Assembly (NCBI GenBank): GCA_030770545.1
Contig: CM061096.1
Span: 16,101,501 to 16,165,500, forward strand
DNA length: 64,000 bases
From: Macropodus opercularis
Lineage: Eukaryota > Chordata > Actinopteri > Anabantiformes > Osphronemidae
Direction: 5' to 3'
Below, piece after piece: positions 1 through 13,089 of this stretch (its first letter is position 1; every line of letters begins with the position of its first letter). The notes below the pieces were generated by a model that was not told the origin of the DNA, made no database searches, and saw nothing but the letters and a program-made list of their open reading frames with translations. The position numbers were made by a program, and so were the translations under genes.

Positions 1-273
1 GAGACGCTCGGGAGCATTTTGGGAGTCGTTCCGTGAGTTGGACGGTTTGAAACCTGAAGTCGAGGAAAACTTTAGATTTTCGAGACATATCGACACATTA
101 GGGGGAAAACGCAACTTCCTTCCTGCAGCTTCACCGACGCGTAGCGTTTGACCGCAGGTTGTGTGTGACGGAGCAGTGGCAGAGGCTGTAGACGCTCGTT
201 TCCCTGCACGGAGTCAGACCTGGCAGCGTCACCAGACCTGCTCGCGCTGACTCCGCGCCACGCGCCCCGCGAC

Positions 274-3200
274 ATGGCCCTGATGTGGGCTTTACGAGAG
301 TGGTGCCGCGGCACCTGCGCGGGCTACCCCAGTGTGGAAATAGAGAACTTTACAAGCTCGTTCAGAGATGGACTTGCGTTTTGTGCCATCATCCACAAAC
401 ACCGGCCTGACCTGATGTAAGTAGATCAGTGCGTTCTGGTTCCAGTTCCAATCCGCGCTGTGTCGTCTAGTCTGGTCTCCTTGTCCTGTCAATTAAATCA
501 GACTAGGCTGAGTTGTGTGATGCTGTCTTTTCACCATCACTAATCTCTCTGCTCCCCTCACCTTGCTCCAGAGACTTCCGCTCCCTCTCCAAAGTTAATG
601 CTCATCAGAATATCAGACTGGTGAGTCGCTTCCTTCTGGTGCTCTACGCACGGCGTGTTTGAGATTTGTTTTCTGTGACTGGTTTCTGTTTTGCTGCTCT
701 GCAGGCGTTTGAGGTTGCAGAAGCAAAGCTGGGCATCCCTGCGCTGCTGGGCCCAAAGGACGTGGTTTGCTGCCAGGTGCCTGACTGTTTGAGCATCGTC
801 TCCTACCTCTCCCAGTACTACTCCTTCTTCAGCAGCGGGCCTAACGGTGTGTGTGGTGTCTGGCTGTAAACCAGAACCTTGTATTTGCATGTTTGAGGTC
901 AACTTCAGCCTAAAGACGTGTTTAAGACATGTCATCTGTGACGCAGGGCGGCACGGTGGTGTGGTGGTTAGCGCTGTCGCCTCACAGCAAGAAGGTCCCG
1001 GGTTCGATTCCCGGAGGCGGGCCTTTCTGTGTGGAGTTTGCATGTTCTCCCCGTGTCTGCGTGGGTTTACTCCGGGGTCTCCGGTTTCCTCCCACAGTCA
1101 AAAGACATGCAGTTAGGTCAATTGGTTGGATGCGTAAATTGCCCATAGGTGTGAGTGTGTGTATGACTGTGATTGTGTGTCTATATATGTGGCCCTGCGA
1201 TGGACTGGCGATCTGTCCAGGGTGTACCCTGCCTCTCGCCCAAAGCCAGCTGGGATAGGCTCCAGCACGCCCGCGACCCCTTCGGGGAAAAAGCAGAAGA
1301 AGATGGATGGATGGATCTGTGACGCATTGAGCCTCTCTGACTAACTGCTTTGTGCTGCACCGGTCATTCACCTGTTTTTCACCAGTCTTTTGGTTTCACT
1401 ATCACCTTCCTGTTTTCCAAGCTCGGCCCCGTTTGCATGTTTTGTCTTGTCTCTGCAGCAGGTCCTGCCAGTTTGAGACACTTACACATCACAGAATTCA
1501 GTTACACAAAGACTAAAAGTCGTGGCGGCCTGAAGGTAACACGCGTTTATACTCCCAATGTTCTCAGATCGAGTGGTTAGTTGACAGACTGTTCGTCTTC
1601 TCCGTTCAGAGATCAACTCATTTGGAAACCAGTGAAGCTCTGTTTTCCAGCACACACCCACAGACGGTGTGTAGGCTGTGCTTCAACCGCGTTCACCTCA
1701 TACAGAGACACGTGGCTGACGGAGAGATCTACCACCGCAGCTGTTTCAGGTAACAGCAGCTTATTTGTCTGCTTCTGCATCTCATCTGTTTTCTCAGAGA
1801 GGTTTGGTTTATGTCTGGGTTTCTCAAACAGCTTATTTCTCATGTTACAGGTGTAAAATGTGCCACTGCACTCTCCTACCAGAGTTTTACACACAGGGAA
1901 GTGAAGCTGGCTCCTTGATCTGCACTCACCATACGACAGACTGTAAAAGTGTCCGAGTGGACTTCAGTCGACAACTCGGTTCTGCTCATAATGAGCCCAA
2001 AAGTACATTTCAGGCGAGTTACATTTCTCTCAGTGGATTGGCCATCAGCAGCATCCCTCATTACACTATGAACACAGAGGCACAGGACAAACTGGTTCGC
2101 GCAACTGCAAAGACAGAAATGAAAGACGGTCAAGAGAGGATCAGAGAAGAGCAAGACGGTGAAAGCTGCTCTTCCGCACTCAGGAGCGGGGTAAAGACGC
2201 CAGCACCCCGTGGTAACGACGGGGCAGGAGCTGAACGAGGTGGACCCACCGCGGAAGCTCGCAGGCTGAGGCGGGAGGCGGCAGAGACCGAGCAGCCCTG
2301 TGCACGAGTCACAGGAGGAAGCGGGCGCCCGGTTCCAGCACCCAGGCGAATGCTGGACTCTGCCTCAGCCCCCGTTCCTGCACCAAGGATCAAAACGTCG
2401 CAGACAAGCAGCCGTGCCGCTGCAGGTACACAGGCACTGCAGGGCTTTCCTCTCATTTATTCCAGTGCATCTTGCATGTTGATGCCATTTTTGTTTTTCC
2501 TTGTCTCTGTGCAGGCAACGCAGCCAGCCAATGTAAATCCCCTCCCATTTCACCTCACAGGTAAGTGTGCAGACGGACGTGCTTGCTTTTGACACAGACC
2601 TGCCTTGTGAGATTATAATAGCAGACGACTCCATCTAACAAGTACTAGCAGGATTATACGTCCTGGCACATCGAGCTGAAGTGGGACCCATCTGAGACCC
2701 ATCATATTAAAGGAATTTGGTGAAACTGAAACTGAAAATGTGAAATATGTCTTCCATCTTTTAGCGCCTGCCCAACCGGTGTTGATCTCAAAGTGAAAAG
2801 CCACCATCCATGGTTGGGCATCATCCATCCTGGACCCTGGACACAGTTGCCCCCTGCTCCACCTCTGGTTGCTCCTCCTCAAAGCAGATCTTCCTATAAC
2901 CGGCAGGGGCCCTGGTACAGACCCAAAGTGCCTCCCCCCAACCCGTTTGGAGAGGAGGTGGAGGCTAAAACCTGTGAGGAAGCTGCAAAACAAACTAAGG
3001 AAAATGCAGTTTGCTCAGGTGATGCTCAAAAGATCAACGTCAAATCTGACAATAAAGCAGAACCACCAGACAAACCCATTCCACCAAAGAGACGAGAGAG
3101 AGGGAGAGCTAACGCAGCAGAGACGTCTAGTGAACTAGCTGGAAGCGCGATCTGCGGCACCGATGGCTCACTGCTGGACGCGACACAGGATACTTTACCC

Positions 3201-4893
3201 AGGACTGTGTCTGTGCCAGCTATCACATCTGCCCACTCTCAGAGGTCCTTACAGGCTGGTGCAGAAGAGTCTGTCACATCACACCACAGCAAGGTGCAGA
3301 AGAGGTTTATTTTGCTTTATTACTTTTTATTTCTGTGCTAAGCAGCGTTCTTCATTCTCTGTGCTTGTTTCCTTTTGTTCCAAAACCTGGCATGTCCAAA
3401 TCAAGACTTGCCAAGCTCTCCCTTCCCACCAGGCCCTGGCCCCTGGCCACGGTTTTCCACTCATCAAGAGGAAGGTACAGTGGCTGGATGTGGTACACGA
3501 ACATACTGGACACACATTATAAGAGCAGAAATCTGAATGACTGATTCCTTTATCTCCTTTATCATCAGTAAATGTACTGCTCCTCAGTGAGATGTTTTAC
3601 TTCATTTTCATTTCTAATGTTGCATGACAGGTGCAGACAGACCAAACTGTTCCTAGTGGAGACCTGCAGGTAGAGATGAGAGAACTGAATAAACAGCTGG
3701 AGGCGCTGGAACAAAGAGGAGTCGAACTGGAAAAGAACCTGAGAGACAGCAAGAGCAGTACATGCAAATACTGGAGACTAATCGTTTAGTGGCACGCTAT
3801 TCCCTCCCATAAGGACAAAGCATGTTGAAAACAGGCTATACCTCCACTTCTTGTGTTTCCTGCTTTAGGTTCTCAACGAGAAGAGGAGCAAATGCTAATC
3901 GAGTGGTTTTCTCTTATCCACAAAAGACATGTTCTAGTTCGCAGAGACACAGAGCTGGTTTACCTGTAAGTGGACCAGAAATAATATTGTATTGGTTGTG
4001 TTTTATGTGTCATTAGCAAAAAACATCTTCACCCTTTATATTTTGTGTTGCCAGGAGAAAGCAGCAGAATTTAGAAGAGAAACAAGCAGATGTGGAGTAT
4101 GACCTCAGGTGTCTCCTGAATAAACCTGGTAAATGTGTCACTGCAGCGCTTGGTGACTATTTCAGCACATTCCTGGTGATAAAACATATGATTTATCTAA
4201 TTCACTGTGTTATAGCCCTTTGTATGTGGGCATAATGCATCACCATGAGAATCAGTGCAGCAGAACAGGGGCACAGCAACTCTCTGAAGAATCGGTTTGC
4301 AGAGATCAGTGTTTCCTGGTTGTGGTGAAGTGCTTAGTTTGTTAATGTCACTGTGTACATTCAGAAAGCGACTGGAGTCAAGAGGATCGGAAACGAGAGC
4401 AGCAGCTCATGGACGAGCTGGTTGGCATCATCGAACAGAGGAACCAGATCATCAGCACCTTGGATCAGGACAGACAGAGGTACACGACGCAGCAGGTGGT
4501 GCTTTCTCAGTGTTAGGTTTATTTGACGGAAACTAACAACAGCTTCTTTTCTAAACAGAGAAAGAAAAGATGATGCACTTTGGGAAACTATGATGGAGAA
4601 CAAAGGTGAGACAACATGAGTTCTGCAGTTTGTGTTTTCTCTGCCTCACAGCTAATGGAGAAGTGGAAGCAAATGTAACCTTTTCTCTGAAACACATTAA
4701 AGCTTCCTTACAGCTTTTAAAGACAACTTATTATTTAAAGATAACTTTTGTTATCCCATCATCGGCAGAGTTGCAGAAAGAAGGACTAAAAGAGATTAAA
4801 AAACCCAAAGGAAAGTCGAAGCCTCCGAATGTTTTTAAGATGCTGAGCCACAAAGCAGAGAGCATCAAAAGCAATGTGGACAAAGGGAGCTGA
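274..4893 (+). CDS. micall1: MICAL-like protein 1 (CH-LIM-bMERB endocytic recycling adaptor)
   Basis: Fifteen coding exons read from frame and splice signals: 274-416, 572-620, 705-846, 1462-1535, 1610-1749, 1851-2425, 2515-2560, 2765-3293, 3433-3474, 3631-3757, 3869-3965, 4055-4128, 4365-4479, 4559-4605, 4769-4893. They total 2325 nt (774 aa plus stop) without an internal stop. Residues 1-110 form a calponin-homology domain. Residues about 157-210 are a LIM zinc finger (C157, C160, C181, C184, C187, C207). The middle is Pro-rich and disordered, with one NPF motif at 449-451, the EHD-binding signature. From about residue 570 the [10 protein letters not shown] motif leads into a C-terminal bMERB coiled coil. 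In the family, MICALL1 links Rab8/Rab35 and EHD1 on tubular recycling endosomes. The downstream order polr2f-sox10 matches human 22q13 and favours micall1 over micall2. The exon 10 donor (after 3757) is weak, and exon 4 may instead start at 1459 (NAGNAG). Confidence 0.9.
946..1314 (+). mobile_element. tRNA-derived SINE in micall1 intron 3
   Basis: A 369-bp element lies between micall1 exons 3 and 4. Its head resembles a tRNA promoter: a box A-like stretch near 955-980 and an exact box B (GGTTCGATTCC) at 1001-1011. The body contains phrases familiar from teleost genomic repeats (a GGCGGCACGGTGG start and a TGGACTGGCGATCTGTCC-like segment). The tail is a (GATG)n repeat ending at 1314. Perfect 12-bp direct repeats ATCTGTGACGCA flank it at 934-945 and 1315-1326, as expected for a target-site duplication made by LINE-driven retrotransposition. 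No coding capacity is seen. The exact family name cannot be given without a repeat library. Confidence 0.88.
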
Positions 4894-5035
4894 AGGACCA
4901 AAATCTCTCCAACCACAAATATGATATTAATTACACATTAAAGATTAGAAGCACAGACAAATTAAAATTCAAACGGTTCAGTGTTATCATTGTACATTTT
5001 CTCTTTCCTGGTTTTTATATATTTGTATTAGATGC

Positions 5036-5041
5036 AATAAA
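5036..5041 (+). terminator. Polyadenylation signal of micall1
   Basis: AATAAA lies 143 bases after the micall1 stop codon. A weaker ATTAAA occurs at about 4937. The region between holds no other gene, so this is the likely 3' end signal of micall1. Confidence 0.65.
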
Positions 5042-5352
5042 TATTTATTTGGGCAATCTTTCTGTCTTGTTATATTATTCTCTGATTCATTTAATTTAGT
5101 TTTGAGTTGAAATAGAAACAGTAAATCAGGTAAATCCTTTTTTTCATTTTCCTTATCATTAAATATAGTTATAATAAATGTTTAGAAATAACAAATAAGC
5201 CATTAGTAAATATTTTTAAACGTTCTGCACATACACTAACATTTCAGTTTGTTGTATTGCATTACACTAAAGATCGTCTCTGTCACGTGAAGCGGAACAA
5301 ATATCGAGTGCACCTTTGTACCAGTCGGAATATTGTGCAACGCACCAAGTCA

Positions 5353-5360
5353 CCGGAAGT
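5353..5360 (+). promoter_or_regulatory. ETS/GABP-type site in the polr2f promoter
   Basis: CCGGAAGT is the ETS-family core common in TATA-less housekeeping promoters. It lies about 100 bases upstream of the polr2f start codon. There is no good TATA box here, which fits a broad housekeeping promoter. The motif is seen directly; its use is inferred. Confidence 0.45.
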
Positions 5361-5460
5361 TCACCACTCAAACCGCTCATGTGGCTCATGTTGACAACAA
5401 GCGACAGATTTTCTTATTAGTATTACGGATTCACGACACATATAAGCGTCAAAATAAAAC

Positions 5461-6684
<1,224 letters not shown>

Positions 6685-7116
6685 CCTCTTTATCCAGTCT
6701 GCACTAACAAACGTTTGTACTGGGTCATACCCTCGGTTACATCAGGTCAGTGAGCTGCTCGGCCCCAGGAAACTCTTTAAGTGAAGTCTTCACCCACATT
6801 TTCTACCGTGATTCCCAAGGCTTTAGGAGCCAGACTAATTTTTGTGTGAAACAGACCTTTAAAGAAAACGAATCGCTCTGATTCTTACTGACTCTTTGAC
6901 TCATTATGTTGACAAACCATTTAACTCAAATCAGATTCTCAATCTAATGTCCACTTGTGCTCATCATTTTAGCAGATGCATTATAAGTAAAAGCCACAAG
7001 GGGGTAATGTAACTTGAAGTATGTCAGATTTTTAGTTTTACGAACAGTTTAGTGTTGTAATTATTTCATTTGTTTATTTTTTAGGACAGAGTTGTGTGTA
7101 AAAGAGCTGTTATTGC

Positions 7117-7122
7117 AATAAA
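7117..7122 (+). terminator. Polyadenylation signal of polr2f
   Basis: AATAAA lies 433 bases after the polr2f stop, in an A/T-rich stretch (TGCAATAAAGTG). It is the first canonical signal after the gene and implies a 3' UTR of about 0.45 kb. Confidence 0.65.
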
Positions 7123-7144
7123 GTGTTTTGTATAAATGATCGTG

Positions 7145-8700
7145 TTCAGCTCACTTTACCTACCTGAGCTTTATAGTGAGACTGTAGCTGTAAACACCTG
7201 TCACACAACTATTAGTGATCTGGTGAGTTATCAGTGACTTTCTGTATAGATGCAACAGTTCGCTGGTGTGATTGATTGTTGTCCGATATATTCAGGCCTT
7301 GTTTGCTCCTGCAGCTAAATGGAGATGTGTCCTCTCCTCTTCCCTTCCCCCCCATGCAAACAGATTCAGACTCACGCAGCAGCCCAACAGTCGCAGTATT
7401 GTTTTGAGGAAATGGGTTGTTGTGCTGGCAGAACGGGCCGGTGCACTCTGGCAGGCAGAGGGGCTCGACGTAGATGAAGCTGCGTGATGTTCTGGCCTAT
7501 GTGTTCATTGTGATGGTGTCTTTAAAGTGTCTTACCAGTGGTGGAAATGGAGCCAGACATGCATGTTTAGAAGATTCATGTGCTGTGGCTGACTCATAAA
7601 CATAAAAACGTCAGCGATAGAAACGCAGCTTGATCTGGTGTCTGCAGCTGTGTGTCATCTGCCATGTTATTAATTTCTCACAAACCACTTTAATGTGTGA
7701 GTCTTTTGATTGGATGAGCCTCAGGGTGATGCTGCACTCCTTTCTTAGGGGGGAGAGTGCAGCCCATGTGACTCTCACAGCCCCCGCCACCGCAAGGTCG
7801 GCCTCCACCCGCTGAGGGTACGACTCGCATCTTCTGACTTGCTTCTTATGCCTTAAACCAACTTCTGTCTTCAGCTTGGTTTGATTGTCTTGTTATTCTG
7901 TCTCTTTCCTTTTCATTGCATCTCACGTGCAGCGTCTTAGGTCATTTAGCCAACAGGGACGTTAATTGAGTTTGTCATTTTAAACCCACAATATGTGAGT
8001 GTTGTTCGTTGTTTTAAGGGAGAGTCATGCACTTTTCTTCTGGAGAGGTTCTAGATGCTTGTGACCCAGCCTGGCAGCAGTGCAGAGATATTACCTGTGA
8101 ACCAACTGAAAAATGTTAGTTGTTTCTATGTGTCTGTTTCGTTTATTTATTGTAATTTCTTAAGACTGGAGGGAGGAGAGTGGTTAAAGCAAGGGCTGTC
8201 GGTCCTGTGTGCAGAATGTGTGAGAGTCCCTTTGTATACCAGAGAAGCTACAGTCCAGGCTGTTCATGGGTAAGGCTTCCTCGCTGCGCTCTTTCCCTCC
8301 TCCCCCCAAGCTCTCTTTCAATGGCCCTCTTTGTTGTTCCAAAGTATCACACAGCCGATTAAAGAGAGGGAATTAGGAGTCAGGCTTAACCAGGAACACA
8401 CATATATGCACACTAGAATGAAAATGAAAGGCATGAATCTGCATCACGTCCGCATGATGCTCAAGCAGAACGGGCATCATTTCTGTTACAGTTGTAGTGA
8501 AGCATCTCTGCAGTTACGTCTGCTGAGGGTCAGTGGCTGCACTGAATTATCCACTAACAACAGATTATGGTGAGAGTGAGTGTTAGATGCCATGAGGTGT
8601 TGCTGGAGATGACGTGCTGGACTTTATTAAATGTCTCCCCAATCTATTGTTCTTTCCACTTTAAAGCGAAGTTTCAACCAGGCAGGATTGTAGTAAAGCA
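7145..8700. other. Intergenic DNA between polr2f and sox10
   Basis: This stretch separates the converging 3' ends of polr2f and sox10. Reading both strands, I find only short open frames without splice context or family resemblance, and no clear repeat. Confidence 0.6.
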
Positions 8701-8708
8701 GAAATAAC

Positions 8709-8714
8709 TTTATT
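8709..8714 (-). terminator. Candidate sox10 polyadenylation signal
   Basis: On the minus strand this reads AATAAA, about 1.6 kb after the sox10 stop codon. The sequence between (8715-10337) has no supportable gene on either strand, so it is probably a long sox10 3' UTR. Earlier variant signals could also be used. Confidence 0.4.
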
Positions 8715-10337
8715 TCAAGCAATGGTTCAGGATCTAAGCCATCGTCACATGTTTAGGCTTTTGTTCCTGCGGTTACAAGCTTTTTTGCTGTGCTGGCAAC
8801 AGATACATACAAGAATAAAAAACACAAATATAAATAAGAAAATACTTGCAGATACTTCGCACAGCAGTGATTAATGTTAAAGTGGGCTTTTAGCTGTAAA
8901 TGAAGCACTGCTGCATGCGTAGGGTTTAGATATGTGTCCAGCAGTGACGATAAAAATGCTAATTAAATAAATGATGTTTATCTTTGAGAATATATCCCAG
9001 CGTGGTATAGAATATACCAGAATATATCCCATCTGCTATTCATTCAAAAGAGTAAAAGGCACATATGGTTTATGTTCAATACATGGTGGTGTTAGTAGCG
9101 AAGCTCAAGGCACGTTTTATAAGTAATTAGGTTGTTATCTGCTGGAAGCTTGTTGCTCTGTCTCTGAATCATCTTCATGAACAGACGTGTTACATCGAAT
9201 ACTGTTCTCTAAGATACACAAAGGAAGGTGATAACGAAAATAAGCATTTAACAGCATTATTACAGTCAACCGATGAACTGAGCCTCTGTTAATCATTCTA
9301 TTACACGTTTCCAGTGAAAATTAATCATCCAAGTCTAAATAGAATCAGATTTTATCGGGAATTCCTCTTGAATAAGACAAATACTATGTAGCATCATCAC
9401 ATGAAAATACACACAAATAGCTTTGACACAAATAGTTTCTAGAGTAAAGTTGACAGCTCAGAAAACTAATCAGCGTGATGAAAGGTAGTTTTCAGTGTCG
9501 TGTTGGGAGAAGCATCTATAAACTCAGTTTTGGTCTCAAACCTTTGGTCGATATTTCACATCTGTTTGCATTAACATACGTACATTCGCAAGTTCAAGTA
9601 CATCCTGTAAACGTTCCTGGTAAAACTCATCATGAGAAACACTTTGAATATGTGCTTCACTAAACCAAACCTCCACGTGGTTTGTGGCCTTTCTCGGTTC
9701 ACGGTGCCTGAAAGGCAAGTAATCGTGTTTAGGGACAAATGTGCCTCAGGAACCAACGGTTGCTGCCTGAGAACTGATTGGAGCACAGCCAGATGGTCTG
9801 ACCTCCTGGTCTTAAAACGGTCCTTATAGCCTGAATGTGGCGACTTGTGTCGCATTCTTTGCGATCGCTGTCAGATGTCGAAGCTGTGTGCTCCAGCTGT
9901 CCAGATTCTCTCCCTGGTTGCCGACCCCTTGGCCTGTGGGGTGCAGACGGTAATGTGCATCCTTTGAAACGCAGGGAGTCGCCACATTCTCCTCCTCCGC
10001 CCGTGTGCTCAGCGCATGTTGCTGCTATAGGTCTAACGTGGTTGTGGGTGTTTTTTCTTTTCCTTGCAGTAACACACTCAGTGTTCCTGAAAAACAACCC
10101 AACCGTGCTTTAAAACCACCTCGCTCCAAGCTGGCTCTTGGGCTGTGATAGCATCTCTGCATCTGGGCAAGACCACAGTGGGGTTTCTCCCCCACTGCCT
10201 CCCCAGCCAACGCCACCGGTACCTGCCCACTCACCCCAGCCCAGACCACCTTCACCTGTGACACCACCAATGCTGCTGCTCCTTGGGTCTGACGCGGGGG
10301 CTGGACCGGCACCAGCGCTCTCTGGTCTCGTTGTCTG

Positions 10338-12874
10338 TCATGGCCGCGACAGCGTCGTGTAGACGGGCTGTTCCCAGTGCGTGGGGCTGTGTGACTGCGG
10401 TACGCTGGCTGGGTCACTGATGGGCGTGTACAGGGGTCTCTGTGAGGGCCCCATGTAGGAGAAGGCAGAGTACAGCCCGGAGGCCTGGCTGGAGTGGGCA
10501 TAGTAGGAGCCTGAGGCCTGGTGGTCTGCATACTCAGCAAACTGAGCCCTGGAGGCCAGTGACGGGAAGGCAGAGCTATAGTGAGGAAGGCTGAGGGGGG
10601 TGTAGGTGACGTGGGAACCTGCTGAGGCAGCCTCTGCAAAGGGACCCCCAGAACCTGCGCTTTCACTCTTGATCTGGGCCTTCGAGTGGTCTGAGCCCAT
10701 GGGGGAGCCATGGTGTTGCTGTGGCTGCTGCTGCTTGGAGAGCCAGGCTGCTGAGTGTCCACTGGCTACTGCCAGAGCTGAGGAGATGCCGTAGGTGTAC
10801 GGAGACGCTGTTATAGCAACTCCGGCCCCAGCGCTTTGCCCAACCCCTGGCTGCCCGTTTGGGGGAAGATATTGGTCGAACTCATTGACATCAAAAGGCT
10901 CCATGTTGGCCATCACCTCGTGGCTTATCTCACCAATGTCCACATTGCCAAAGTCAATGTGGGGCTTCCCAGACCCCGGAGCACCAGAGCTTCCCTCAGC
11001 TCCCATTGCGGCACGGGAGCCCCCGTTCCCAGCACCCTCTCGTTTTCCATCCCCTGCTTTCCCAGAATGAGCTTCGGTTTTGGGAGTGGTGGGGGGCGTG
11101 GGGGGGCTGTGGCCCTGACCTGTAGACACAAAAACCAACGCACATGATTATAGCTCGAACACCCATGTGTGCCTAACAGTCCAGCTGTGGCAGCGTAATC
11201 AGCCCACCTGTAGCGTGTGGGTGGTGCCTGTCTGACAGAGGGGAGCCGTCTCCTCCACTATGGGCCACGTCCAGGTGGAGGCCCTTGTAGTGGGATTGGC
11301 TGTGGCTGACTTCACCCTCTGAATGGCCGTCGGCCTCGCTCCCTGAGCCAGAGCCGATCTTTCCGTTCTTGCGGCGCCGTGGCTGGTATTTGTAGTCGGG
11401 GTAGTCCTTCTTGTGCTGCTTCCTCAGCCTCTCTGCCTCCTCGATGAAGGGCCGCTTGTCGTTCTCATTGAGAAGCCTTGAACAAAAGTCAGGTGACTTG
11501 TAAAAGGACAGCACTTTAACTACTTTTGTCTGGAAACGAAGTGCAAGCTCTGCATTTCGTATACGAACAGTTGCAGCCTTAGCTAAGAGTAACACGACGA
11601 CTGAGGCATAACAGTCACCCGCCAATCATAGGATTTGATTCCTGGCGCATCCAATCATGTGTCAAAGTGTCTTTGTACAAGATGCTGAACCCCAAGTTGC
11701 CCCGTGTGTGAATGAGTGTGTGCTTGCATGTACCGATAAGGTAGAAGATCTCTAAATGTACGGAAATGTTTTGCTCTGTAGCTAATGCTGTGCCTGCCTG
11801 AGGCTTTTAACTGCTGGACTGTACTGAAACGAGGCCCAAGACGCATCCTGGCTGCAAGCACGGATCAGCGCCGCCTCACACACTGCAGGCACAAATGGCA
11901 TGAGAAACCCTTGACCTGGTTGGGCCTCCCGTTTGAGACAATTAACTAATTATGCCGGAGTCCAAGTTCAAGTATTCATCTAATTAAACTTTCATCCCCA
12001 CAAGGTTAATGAATTTAGCCTCTGTGACCGGTCGTGACAGAAAAAAAGTGAATGTTCTGCGAAGGAAAGTAGCAAAGACGGAACTTTTAAAAACGAGTAT
12101 TAAGTGAATGCTGCAGAATAATCCCCTCTTATTCCCTCAGGAACTATTCGCGCTTTGTGGCCAACAATCAATGGGAGCATGAAATCAGGCTGAATTCATG
12201 TGACTCTGACACACAGATGGTGTTTCTGAAAAGCAGCTCTTACAGTGGAAGTTTAAGTATAAACGCTGATGATCATCCACAGAGAAGCTTCTTAAGGAAG
12301 TGATGCTGCTGATGCTTATTTGAGCTTTTAGATCGTGCTGCACAGAGCAACGACTGTGGATGTTCATCAGTTCCTCCAAATACTTGCATGTGCGCCTTGA
12401 AGACGCGGTGACAGTTGTGCCTCAGAAAGCAGCCCCTCACCTCCACAGTTTGCCCAGCGTCTTGCTGAGCTCCGCGTTGTGCAGGTGTGGGTGTTGGTCG
12501 GCCAGTTTCCTCCGCGCCGCCTGCGCCCACACCATGAAGGCGTTCATAGGCCTCTTCACGTGTGGCTTGCTCTTGCTTCCGGTGTTCACGCGCACGGGCA
12601 TGGGCACGAGGGTCCAGTCGTAGCAGTTGAGGACCTGACTCACTGCCTCGCGGATTCCTGCGGGGAAGCGCTCGTCCTCGTCGTCGGACTTGACGGACGA
12701 GCAGCCCGCCGACACGTCGTCCAGACCCGCCAGCTGCGGCGGGTGCGGCCCCTGAAGAGGCGAGTCTCCGCCGCCTGTGGCCCCGGAGGAATGGCCCGGG
12801 GACATGGAGCGGCTGTCGTCCGACATCCCAGGACTGAGCTCAACCTCCGACAAGCTCTGCTCCTCTCTGGACAT
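10338..12874 (-). CDS. sox10: SOX10 transcription factor (SoxE, HMG box)
   Basis: Three coding exons on the minus strand: 12874-12441, 11476-11208 and 11119-10338. Together they give 1485 nt (494 aa plus stop), close to the usual 460-490. The start [15 protein letters not shown] and the end [14 protein letters not shown] are SOX10 hallmarks. The SoxE dimerisation region lies at about 62-102. The HMG box starts near residue 104 ([19 protein letters not shown]) and is split by the first coding intron after GKLWR, as in all SoxE genes. A serine/proline-rich transactivation region fills the last exon. SOX10 is a nuclear regulator of neural crest, melanocyte, glial and inner-ear fates; it binds ACAAAG-type sites as monomer or dimer. 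A splice acceptor directly before the start (about 12879) implies a non-coding first exon. The tail-to-tail arrangement with polr2f supports orthology. Confidence 0.97.
11930..12180. promoter_or_regulatory. Candidate enhancer in the sox10 HMG intron
   Basis: Within the intron separating the two halves of the HMG box, this AT-rich block packs several homeodomain-like TAATTA/ATTA cores (near 11940-11955 and 11980-11988), AATGAATTTA, and AACAATCAATGGG, a SOX-like core, near 12164. Such motif density without coding potential or repeat character is typical of vertebrate conserved non-coding elements near developmental regulators. Conservation itself cannot be seen from one sequence. Confidence 0.35.
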
Positions 12875-13089
12875 CTTCCTACACACACACAAGCCTCCAG
12901 GTGCGCAGAGGATGCACGGCCTGTTCCTAAATGCGCAGCGCTGCCCCCCTGGTGCCTGTTTCTGTCTGTCCCACACTGACGCACGGATTGTCTGCTGTCT
13001 GCTGCCTGATCTGTCCCTGGCTCCTCTAAGTTATAATATAAACTGCCAATCTGTCTCTACTCTCAGTCTCCGTTGTAAAACTCTATGAG

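Noticed and set aside
1765..2592. Long plus-strand open frame read as a separate 275-residue protein
   Set aside because: It is micall1 exon 6 (1851-2425) and exon 7 (2515-2560) plus the intron read through between them, with flanking intron in the same frame. LIM residues and splice sites place it inside micall1.
10025..10762. 245-residue minus-strand open frame overlapping sox10
   Set aside because: It is a Pro/Ser/Thr-rich alternate frame of the GC-rich last sox10 exon and runs into the 3' UTR; no family resemblance.
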